12,844 bases of DNA from Bacteroidia bacterium (GTDB taxonomy: Bacteria; Bacteroidota; Bacteroidia; NS11-12g; UBA955). Position numbers and translations under genes: made by a program. The notes under the pieces were generated by a model, which saw nothing but the letters and a program-made list of their open reading frames with translations, was not told the origin of the DNA and made no database searches. The DNA is taken from NCBI GenBank assembly GCA_023258655.1, contig JALQWO010000036.1:1-12844 (forward strand), written 5' to 3'. Positions 7,351 through 12,844 of the stretch are shown here, piece by piece (position 1 is the stretch's first letter; each line of letters opens with the position of its first letter).

Positions 7351-8202
7351 ATGAAACTAAAACATTTACTTCTCGCGTTGACTTTGCCTGTAGCAGCCTT
7401 TTTGGGCTCTTGCGGCGGCGATAGCAACGACCCCAAACCCGCCATTTCATTGACAGCCGGTGCAAGTTTTGTGAGTGGCGACATCAGTGTAATGAGTGAC
7501 TCTCTGCTTTCTTTCTCTGTTTCGGCTACTTCAGGTTCAGGAACTTTGAGCGGCATCACTGCCAACTACAGCATCAATGGCAAGGCCGCTGTGACGGTGA
7601 AAGACACCTCTGTGAATGGCAATTCTGTTGCATTTGTGATCAAGCACCGTTTGGCGGGTAGCGTAGACGATGTTGTCGTTTACACCTTTACGGCCAAAGA
7701 TGCCAATGGACAAACAGGATCAGTTTCAGTAAAAATCACTGTTATCCCTCCAACTGCTCCCTTGATTGGATTCGCCAGTCAATTGGTTTACAACGCCAGA
7801 AACACCGGTTTCGAAAATGCCTATGACTTAAACAAGGGTGTTGGTTTGTTAACCAGTGCAAACGCAACATTGAAAGATTTGATGGATAAAACCACTTCCA
7901 CCATGGATCAGTTTTCAAAAATCTGGGGTTCAGACAACAATGGTAAGTTTGTAAAGGTAACGAGCAATGATTTCACCAATGCTTCTACCACCACTTACTT
8001 GTACAACTTGTGGAAAGCAAACAGCGCTTTGGCTACTGCTCAAACTGCTGTCTTGGCTGTAGGTGATGTGTACTTGGTGAAGTCAGGTCAAGACCTTCCC
8101 TTCAACTTGTATATCATCAAGGTAACCAAGATTCAAGATTTGACCGCCATTGGCAACCACAACGACTACGTAGAATTTAGCTACAAGAAGATCGACAACT
8201 AA
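7351..8202 (+). CDS. Lipoprotein with Ig-like domain, function unknown
   Basis: The 283-residue product begins with a lipoprotein signal peptide: MKLKH, a hydrophobic core, and lipobox FLGSC with the lipidated Cys at 21, followed by a flexible GGDSNDPKP. The ATG at 7351 is chosen over an in-frame TTG at 7330 because the latter would put seven extra, highly charged residues before a complete signal peptide and would overlap the predicted -7 element. Residues about 32-134 are beta-rich and repeat Ser/Thr/Gly, like a single Ig/cadherin-type domain, ending YTFTAKDANGQTGSVSVKI. Residues about 138-283 form a second domain of unrecognised family whose end (LAVGDVYLVKSG, then FNLYIIKVTKI) resembles C-terminal modules of other Bacteroidota surface lipoproteins; that likeness is from memory. 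It is a single-gene unit between its own promoter and terminator. It is probably attached to the outer membrane, but there is no clear surface-export signal beyond two Asp residues after the Cys. Confidence 0.85.
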   Translation: MKLKHLLLALTLPVAAFLGSCGGDSNDPKPAISLTAGASFVSGDISVMSDSLLSFSVSATSGSGTLSGITANYSINGKAAVTVKDTSVNGNSVAFVIKHRLAGSVDDVVVYTFTAKDANGQTGSVSVKITVIPPTAPLIGFASQLVYNARNTGFENAYDLNKGVGLLTSANATLKDLMDKTTSTMDQFSKIWGSDNNGKFVKVTSNDFTNASTTTYLYNLWKANSALATAQTAVLAVGDVYLVKSGQDLPFNLYIIKVTKIQDLTAIGNHNDYVEFSYKKIDN

Positions 8203-8227
8203 TCTTTGGGATTGAATAATCTTTTGC

Positions 8228-8254
8228 AAAAACCCCGCATTCGCGGGGTTTTTT
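8228..8254. terminator. Rho-independent terminator after the lipoprotein gene
   Basis: The six-pair stem CCCCGC (8233-8238) / GCGGGG (8243-8248) with loop ATTC is bracketed by five A residues (8228-8232) and six T residues (8249-8254). A/T pairing can lengthen the stem. It begins 26 bases after the lipoprotein stop codon and separates it from pfkA. The A-tract would allow termination of leftward transcripts as well. Confidence 0.9.
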
Positions 8255-8280
8255 GTTAATAATCGCAACGAAATAATGTC

Positions 8281-8288
8281 GTATTTTG
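8281..8288 (+). promoter_or_regulatory. Weak -7-like element for pfkA
   Basis: GTATTTTG ends six bases before the GTG start. It keeps the TTTG of the Bacteroidota -7 element but has TA one base too close to it, so it is only a partial match. Position fits the pattern at other genes in the window; no -33 element is evident. Confidence 0.25.
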
Positions 8289-8294
8289 TATCCC

Positions 8295-9263
8295 GTGAAA
8301 AAAATCGCAGTACTTACTTCAGGCGGTGACGCACCCGGAATGAATGCTTGCATTCGCGCCGTTATCCGCGCTTGTGCCCATTACCAATTGGAAGTTTTTG
8401 GCATCCATCGCGGTTACCAAGGTCTCATTGAAAATGAAATCCACCCGATGACCCCAAGCAGTGTGGCCAACATCATTCAGATGGGTGGAACCATATTAAA
8501 AACGGCAAGGAGCAAAGATTTCATGACACCCGAAGGCCGGAAAACAGCCCATGAAAATTTGAAAGCCTTGGGCATTGAGGGTTTGGTTTGTATCGGCGGA
8601 AATGGAACGTATACAGGTGCCATGATTTTTGAGAAAGAATACGGACTGCCCAGTATTGGTTGTCCAGGCACCATCGACAACGACCTTTGGGGCACAGATG
8701 CCACCATTGGTTACGACACCGCTATCAATACGGCGATGGAGGCGATTGACAAAATTCGCGACACTGCGGATGCCCACAACCGTGTATTTTTCATAGAAGT
8801 CATGGGCCGTCATTCAGGCCATATCGCCTTGCATGCTGGCATAGCCGGAGGTGCAGAAGGCATTTTCATCCCTGAAAGGGGCAATGAATTTGCGGATATT
8901 GTAAAATTGTACGAATCGAAGGAGCGAAAAAAAGAGTTTAGCATTTTCGTGGTGGCTGAAGGCGAGGAAGAAGGACATGCCTATGACATTGCCAAGCGAT
9001 TCCAAGCGATCTATCCCGACACCGACTGCAAAGTGACTGTTTTGGGCCACATTCAGCGCGGTGGGCGACCCACAGCCAATGACCGTATCCTTGCTTCACG
9101 TTTGGGCGCGCATGCGGTGAAAGCCTTGATTGAAGGACAGCGAAACCAAGCAGTTGGCGTGGTAGAAAACAAAATACAGTTCACCCCTTTTCAAGAAGCC
9201 ATCGAACACAAGAAGGACATCCAAGACAACCTTTGGACCTTGAACACCATCATCACCCGATAA
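8295..9263 (+). CDS. pfkA: ATP-dependent 6-phosphofructokinase
   Basis: This cytoplasmic enzyme phosphorylates fructose 6-phosphate to the 1,6-bisphosphate, the committed step of glycolysis. The 322 residues match the length of bacterial PfkA. Motifs, numbered from the GTG: nucleotide loop LTSGGDAPGMNA (7-18), IGGNGTYTGA (100-109), catalytic PGTIDND (124-130, base Asp128, equal to E. coli Asp127), the MGRHSG substrate segment (170-175), and HIQRGG (252-257). Gly104 and Gly125 are the residues typical of ATP-using rather than pyrophosphate-using enzymes. Asn103 replaces the Mg-associated Asp103 of E. coli, which is unusual. The GTG at 8295 was chosen because VKKIAVLTSGGD then aligns with the family start; an in-frame TTG at 8286 would add three residues and lies in the probable -7 element. 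recN follows after nine bases, so they are likely cotranscribed. Confidence 0.97.
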   Translation: MKKIAVLTSGGDAPGMNACIRAVIRACAHYQLEVFGIHRGYQGLIENEIHPMTPSSVANIIQMGGTILKTARSKDFMTPEGRKTAHENLKALGIEGLVCIGGNGTYTGAMIFEKEYGLPSIGCPGTIDNDLWGTDATIGYDTAINTAMEAIDKIRDTADAHNRVFFIEVMGRHSGHIALHAGIAGGAEGIFIPERGNEFADIVKLYESKERKKEFSIFVVAEGEEEGHAYDIAKRFQAIYPDTDCKVTVLGHIQRGGRPTANDRILASRLGAHAVKALIEGQRNQAVGVVENKIQFTPFQEAIEHKKDIQDNLWTLNTIITR

Positions 9264-9272
9264 TTCATTGCC

Positions 9273-10937
9273 ATGCTAACCCATTTGAAAATCCAAAACT
9301 ACGCTCTGATAAGGGCCTTGGATATCAATTTTCAATCGGGATTCACCAGCATTACCGGGGAAACAGGCGCAGGCAAAAGCATTTTGTTGGGCGCGATTGG
9401 CTTGGTCATGGGCGATCGAGGTGATAGTTCTGCCATCCTTGACCCGGCGCAGAAATGTGTAATTGAAGCAGAATTCGACATCCGTTCCCTTTCCCTATCG
9501 CATGACTTTGAATTGCGGGATTTGGATTATGCCGACCTCTGTACGGTGAGAAGAGAGTGGCATCCCAATGGCAAAACGCGTTCTTTCATCAATGACACCC
9601 CTGTGACGGTTGGAGAACTCAAATGGCTTGGCGGACAATTATTGGAAATCCATTCACAACACACGGGTTTGTTGGTTACCCAAGCCGACGAACAAATGAA
9701 ACTGCTCGATGCTTTTGCAGGCACAGACGATACGCTCAATCGTTACCGACAGGTTCTTTCCTCGGTACAACAACTCAGAACCACGCTAAGGGAAAAAGAA
9801 GATTCCCTGTTGCAAATTCAAAGGGACTCTGATTACCACCAATATTTACTGAACGAACTACAACAATTCAACCCCGTGGTTGGCGAAGAGACCGATATAG
9901 AGCAAGAAATCAGCCTATTGAGTCAGTCTGAGCAATTGTCCTATGCCCTATCGAAGTCAGCTGCGCTGCTGGATGGCGGTGAAGGCAGTTTGCTGGATTT
10001 GACTGGAAAAATCAAAGGGGAATTGAAGGGATTTGCTGGATTGGGAAAAGAACTATCCGACTTCTTTGAACGCATCAACCAACTAGGCATTGAGGCAAAA
10101 GAGCTTTCGCGCGATATCGAAAATGCCATCCATCATCATGAGGGCAATCCCCAACGATTGGAAATACTCAATGAACGATTTGCGGCCTTGCAACAACTGA
10201 TGAAAAAACACCAGTGTAACGATGCCCAAGAACTCATCCACAAAAGAACTTCACTGGAGGAAAATCAGGCAGGAGAACACAATTTGGAGGCGGAAATTCA
10301 GACCATCAAATTGACATTGGAAGCCGAGGAAAACACCTTGAAACTTCTTGCTGACGACCTACACCAGAGACGTTTGCAGCACAAAGACCTGTTGTCTGAA
10401 CAAGTAATTACTCACTTACGACAATTGGAAATGCCATACGCTCAAATGGAAATTCAACTGGAGCAGGTAAGAACATTCCAAGAAAATGGAAATAGCAAAA
10501 TTGTCCTGTTATTCAGTGCCAACAAGGGACAAATACCCATGCCCATTGAAAAAGTGGCCTCGGGAGGTGAAATTTCACGCCTAAATTTCTGTTTGCGTAC
10601 AATTATTGCCGACCTCAAACAATTGGCTACGCTGATTTATGACGAAGCAGATACAGGTGTAAGTGGCGAAGTAGCCAGCAGGTTGGGTTATTTGATGCGA
10701 AAGCAAGGGAAACGACAGCAAATTTTGGCCATTACCCATTTGCCACAGGTAGCCGCCTCTGGCAATCACCAGTTGTTTGTCTATAAAAATAACGAGGCGG
10801 ACATCAGTGAAACACAGATTCGCAGCTTAGATCATCCTGGCCGTATTCAGGCGCTTGCGGAGATGTTATCCGGAAAAAACCCAAGTGAGGCGGCGAAGCT
10901 CAACGCCCAAAACTTGTTAGAGGTCCAATCCGCTTGA
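9273..10937 (+). CDS. recN: DNA repair protein RecN
   Basis: RecN is an SMC-like ATPase that acts early in recombinational repair of double-strand breaks, holding DNA ends or sister molecules together. The 554 residues match E. coli RecN (553). The N-terminal head has Walker A GETGAGKS (29-36). The middle (about 150-400) is Gln/Glu/Leu-rich coiled coil. The C-terminal head has the ABC signature ASGGEISR (429-436), Walker B LIYDEAD (454-460) with D-loop TGVSG, and the switch His in ITHLPQV. All ATPase motifs are intact. It starts nine bases after pfkA, a pairing with no evident functional logic. Its last 21 bases overlap the end of rnhA on the opposite strand, and no terminator is visible there. 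No LexA-type operator is evident in the nine-base gap, so any damage control would have to act upstream of pfkA. Confidence 0.98.
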   Translation: MLTHLKIQNYALIRALDINFQSGFTSITGETGAGKSILLGAIGLVMGDRGDSSAILDPAQKCVIEAEFDIRSLSLSHDFELRDLDYADLCTVRREWHPNGKTRSFINDTPVTVGELKWLGGQLLEIHSQHTGLLVTQADEQMKLLDAFAGTDDTLNRYRQVLSSVQQLRTTLREKEDSLLQIQRDSDYHQYLLNELQQFNPVVGEETDIEQEISLLSQSEQLSYALSKSAALLDGGEGSLLDLTGKIKGELKGFAGLGKELSDFFERINQLGIEAKELSRDIENAIHHHEGNPQRLEILNERFAALQQLMKKHQCNDAQELIHKRTSLEENQAGEHNLEAEIQTIKLTLEAEENTLKLLADDLHQRRLQHKDLLSEQVITHLRQLEMPYAQMEIQLEQVRTFQENGNSKIVLLFSANKGQIPMPIEKVASGGEISRLNFCLRTIIADLKQLATLIYDEADTGVSGEVASRLGYLMRKQGKRQQILAITHLPQVAASGNHQLFVYKNNEADISETQIRSLDHPGRIQALAEMLSGKNPSEAAKLNAQNLLEVQSA

Positions 10938-11411
10938 GGATTTTTCTTCCTGTTCGTAACGTTCGTAATTTACATCGATTTCTGTGGGCTTTGACTGAGC
11001 CGCCGTGGTCGCCAATACATCGCACCGCTCATTTTCTTTGATGCCCGCATGTCCTTTCACCCAATAGAACTTTGGCTTGTGCACTTCATACAACGCCAAA
11101 AAGGCTTGCCAGAGATCCACGTTTTTCACTTTTTTCCAGCCCTTGGCCTTCCAGCCGAACAACCATTTCTTCTCGATGGCATCACAAACATATTTACTAT
11201 CGGTATATACTTGGATAGGCAAACCGGGAGTCTTGATGTGTTTTAGGGCCATGATCACCGCGAGCAATTCCATGCGATTGTTGGTGGTTCTCCGAAATCC
11301 TCCGGAGAGTTCTTTGCGATGCTCAGCATGCATCAACACCGCACCGTATCCGCCCGGACCGGGATTACCGAGAGCAGCGCCGTCTGTATAGATGATGATG
11401 GGCAATGACAT
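10917..11411 (-). CDS. rnhA: Ribonuclease HI
   Basis: The enzyme cuts the RNA strand of RNA-DNA hybrids, removing primers and R-loops in the cytoplasm. The 164-residue protein has the complete active site: Asp10 (YTDGAALGNPGPGG), Glu48 (NNRMEL), Asp71 (YTDSKYV), His121 (WVKGHAG) and Asp131 (NERCDVLA), in the same order and nearly the same positions as E. coli RNase HI (155 residues). The basic, Trp-rich handle (about 81-101, KKWLFGWKAKGWKKVKN) that grips the hybrid is present. A polar tail (about 140-164) extends past the usual fold, and its last codons lie in the overlap with recN. The start is well fixed because only nine residues precede the active-site Asp. It is divergent from cinA, with a -7 element just four bases before the ATG. 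Confidence 0.98.
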   Translation of the reverse strand: MSLPIIIYTDGAALGNPGPGGYGAVLMHAEHRKELSGGFRRTTNNRMELLAVIMALKHIKTPGLPIQVYTDSKYVCDAIEKKWLFGWKAKGWKKVKNVDLWQAFLALYEVHKPKFYWVKGHAGIKENERCDVLATTAAQSKPTEIDVNYERYEQEEKSSSGLDL

Positions 11412-11415
11412 GAAG

Positions 11416-11423
11416 CAAAGTTA
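11416..11423 (-). promoter_or_regulatory. -7 promoter element TAACTTTG for rnhA, suggesting a leaderless mRNA
   Basis: Minus-strand TAACTTTG matches TAnnTTTG exactly and ends four bases before the rnhA ATG, so transcription should start at or within a few bases of the start codon. The small palindrome TTGGCCAA (11434-11441) lies between this element and the one for cinA and could supply a TTG to either side, but spacing (15 and 22 bases) is off the usual 19-21. Confidence 0.55.
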
Positions 11424-11458
11424 CCGATTTCTGTTGGCCAAGTTCCCTATACTCGGTG

Positions 11459-11466
11459 TATTTTTG
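11459..11466 (+). promoter_or_regulatory. -7 promoter element TATTTTTG for cinA, suggesting a leaderless mRNA
   Basis: TATTTTTG is an exact TAnnTTTG match ending four bases before the cinA ATG. A TTG at 11434-11436 lies 22 bases upstream, a slightly long spacing for a -33 element. Confidence 0.55.
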
Positions 11467-11470
11467 TTGC

Positions 11471-12724
11471 ATGGAAGCGGAAATTATCACCATCGGCGAT
11501 GAGTTGTTGATTGGACAAACCATCGATACCAACAGCGCCTATTTTGGACAGCAATTGGGGGCCATTGGTATTTCCATTTCAAGGAAGACAGCGGTGAGTG
11601 ACAAGGAAGCGGCAATTTTGGGTGCATTGACCGAAGCCTTTTCCCGGGTGGAATTGGTGATCATGACCGGCGGATTGGGTCCAACGAAAGATGATATTAC
11701 CAAGAAAACACTGTGTCAATACTATGGTTGTGGCTATAGAAGAGACGAAGACGTGCTCAACCATTTGGAAGGTTTGTTCGCCTCTCGTGGCCGACTGATG
11801 TTGGAAACCAACCGTGTTCAAGCCGATGTACCCGCACTTTGTGAAACACTGCACAACGCGGTGGGAACAGCCCCAGGCATGTGGTTCGATACCAACGGAA
11901 AAGTGCTTGTATCGCTACCCGGTGTTCCCGGAGAAGTATACCATCTCACGGAAGAACGTGTGGTTCCTCGGTTAAAATCAAAATTCCCCCTTCCAACCGT
12001 GGAGCATCGCACCTTGGTCACCCTTCAAAAAGCCGAAAGTTTGCTATCTAGGCAGTTGGAATCCTTTGAAGCCTCACTCCCAGCCCATTTATCCTTGGCT
12101 TACTTGCCCAGTTTCAACCAAGTAAAATTGCGACTTTCTCAAGTATCGCCATCAAGTGCTTCAACCAAAGACATCGACACTTATTTTCAGCAACTACAGG
12201 AAGTCATTCAAGAAGATGTGTTCTGTTTGGGCGACATTGATCCTGCCTTGTTCCTATCCAATTACCTGATAAAGAACAACATAACCTTCACAACAGCCGA
12301 GAGTTGTACGGGTGGATGGGTGGCACACCGATTGATGCAAGCACCAGGAATTTCAGCAGTTTACCCAGGGTCATTGGTGGCCTATGCAAACGAAGTGAAA
12401 CAAACGGAATTGGGTATCGATGATCGCGTTCTTGCTGAATTTGGCGCTGTGAGCGAACCATGCGCATTGGCCATGGCCGAGGGCGCTCTCAAGAAGTTTC
12501 AAGTTGATTTGGCCATTGCCACGACAGGCATTGCAGGTCCGGGTGGTGGAACCAAAGAAAAACCAGTGGGTTTGGTCTACATCGCCGTAGCAACAAAACA
12601 TGAACAATTTTGCAAACCATTCAGGCTTTTTGGCCATCGCGAACAGATCATACAACGAAGCAGTAACGCCGCTTTATGGATGGTGAAACAAGTGTTAAAA
12701 ATGCCCCCAGATTCTGTGGTTTAA
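11471..12724 (+). CDS. cinA: CinA family protein: NMN/ADP-ribose-type hydrolase plus nicotinamide-nucleotide amidase
   Basis: The 417-residue two-domain protein belongs to the CinA family, which salvages or cleans up pyridine-nucleotide derivatives. The N-terminal COG1058/MoaB-like domain (about 1-170) has ITIGDELLIGQTIDTNS (6-22), TGGLGPTKDD (67-76) and the LPGVPGE motif. The C-terminal PncC-type amidase domain (about 260-410), which converts NMN to nicotinate mononucleotide, has the catalytic-Ser motif AESCTGG, then GSLVAYANEVK and TTGIAGPGGGTKEKPVGLVY. Both domains look complete, and length matches the usual 410-420. The ATG at 11471 was preferred to an in-frame TTG at 11456 because MEAEIITIGDE aligns with the family start and the TTG lies upstream of the -7 element. 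In some bacteria CinA is linked to competence; nothing here bears on that. guaA follows downstream on its own promoter. Confidence 0.97.
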   Translation: MEAEIITIGDELLIGQTIDTNSAYFGQQLGAIGISISRKTAVSDKEAAILGALTEAFSRVELVIMTGGLGPTKDDITKKTLCQYYGCGYRRDEDVLNHLEGLFASRGRLMLETNRVQADVPALCETLHNAVGTAPGMWFDTNGKVLVSLPGVPGEVYHLTEERVVPRLKSKFPLPTVEHRTLVTLQKAESLLSRQLESFEASLPAHLSLAYLPSFNQVKLRLSQVSPSSASTKDIDTYFQQLQEVIQEDVFCLGDIDPALFLSNYLIKNNITFTTAESCTGGWVAHRLMQAPGISAVYPGSLVAYANEVKQTELGIDDRVLAEFGAVSEPCALAMAEGALKKFQVDLAIATTGIAGPGGGTKEKPVGLVYIAVATKHEQFCKPFRLFGHREQIIQRSSNAALWMVKQVLKMPPDSVV

Positions 12725-12761
12725 TCGGCCTTTGGGATGGCAATACTCGAGGGATTTTCAG

Positions 12762-12769
12762 TACCTTTG
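12762..12769 (+). promoter_or_regulatory. -7 promoter element TACCTTTG for guaA
   Basis: TACCTTTG matches TAnnTTTG exactly and ends ten bases before the guaA ATG in the 55-base gap after cinA. TTTG at 12731-12734 is 27 bases upstream, too far to be a standard -33. No terminator is seen after cinA, so some read-through is possible. No purine-riboswitch fold is apparent in this short gap. Confidence 0.5.
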
Positions 12770-12779
12770 CCGTAGATTC

Positions 12780-12844
12780 ATGACCGAAAAAATCCTCATC
12801 CTCGACTTTGGTTCACAGTACACGCAATTGATTGCCCGTCGTCT
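12780..12844 (+). CDS. guaA: GMP synthase (glutamine-hydrolysing), N-terminal fragment cut by window edge
   Basis: Only 21 codons and two bases are visible. They read MTEKILILDFGSQYTQLIAR and one further Arg. The DFGSQYTQLIAR segment is the highly conserved opening of the class-I glutamine amidotransferase domain of GuaA, which supplies ammonia for converting XMP to GMP in purine synthesis. The ATG at 12780 fits the family start. The catalytic Cys-His-Glu triad and the ATP-pyrophosphatase domain lie beyond the window. Confidence 0.93.
   Translation, partial: MTEKILILDFGSQYTQLIARR

Noticed and set aside
8286..8294. Upstream TTG start for pfkA
   Set aside because: It would add only three residues, lies within the likely -7 element, and the GTG at 8295 aligns with the family N-terminus.
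1..12844. tRNA, rRNA, CRISPR, insertion sequence, phage or defence-island signatures
   Set aside because: No cloverleaf-like sequence, repeat-spacer array, transposase, integrase, terminal repeats or defence-type domains were found on either strand; every sizeable stretch is explained by housekeeping or envelope genes.

Overview
This window is a piece of an ordinary chromosome from a member of the Bacteroidota. Three things point there. There are no Shine-Dalgarno sequences ahead of the starts. Exact TAnnTTTG -7 promoter elements, the hallmark of the Bacteroidota primary sigma factor, sit just upstream of many start codons. The proteins also have the look of the phylum: an RND pump with a long TM11-TM12 loop, a Lon with an acidic N-terminal extension, a degenerate thioredoxin-fold exported protein, and a lipoprotein with an Ig-like domain. 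I see no mobile element, tRNA, rRNA, CRISPR array or phage signature. No gene-free stretch exceeds about 250 bases.

Layout, left to right. At 1-1683 (+) is the C-terminal half of an AcrB-type RND efflux permease, closed by a strong terminator at 1710-1737. A spacer of about 170 bases follows. A bidirectional terminator (1909-1941) ends a leftward block of four genes: lon protease (7191-4702), a 52-residue membrane protein (4673-4515), a secreted 495-residue protein with a thioredoxin fold lacking CXXC (4506-3019), and a membrane-anchored coiled-coil protein (2963-1959). Divergent from lon, across a 159-base regulatory region holding a 13/12-base inverted repeat, is a lipoprotein gene (7351-8202) with its own terminator. 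Then come pfkA (8295-9263) and recN (9273-10937) as a tight pair. rnhA (11411-10917) overlaps recN tail to tail by 21 bases. cinA (11471-12724) is divergent from rnhA, and the first 21 codons of guaA (from 12780) run off the right edge.

Functions are mostly housekeeping: drug or solvent efflux, protein quality control, glycolysis, DNA repair, RNA-DNA hybrid removal, NAD-derivative salvage and GMP synthesis. I found no undescribed defence or metabolic system. The most notable observations are these. (1) TAnnTTTG elements lie only 4-10 bases ahead of six start codons, implying leaderless or nearly leaderless mRNAs for rnhA and cinA in particular. (2) A palindrome-bearing inverted repeat sits near position -60 of lon. 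(3) A small membrane gene too short for a typical 60-codon cut-off lies downstream of lon. (4) The thioredoxin-like protein has lost its redox cysteines and carries two calcium-loop-like motifs. (5) PfkA has Asn in place of the usual Mg-binding Asp103.
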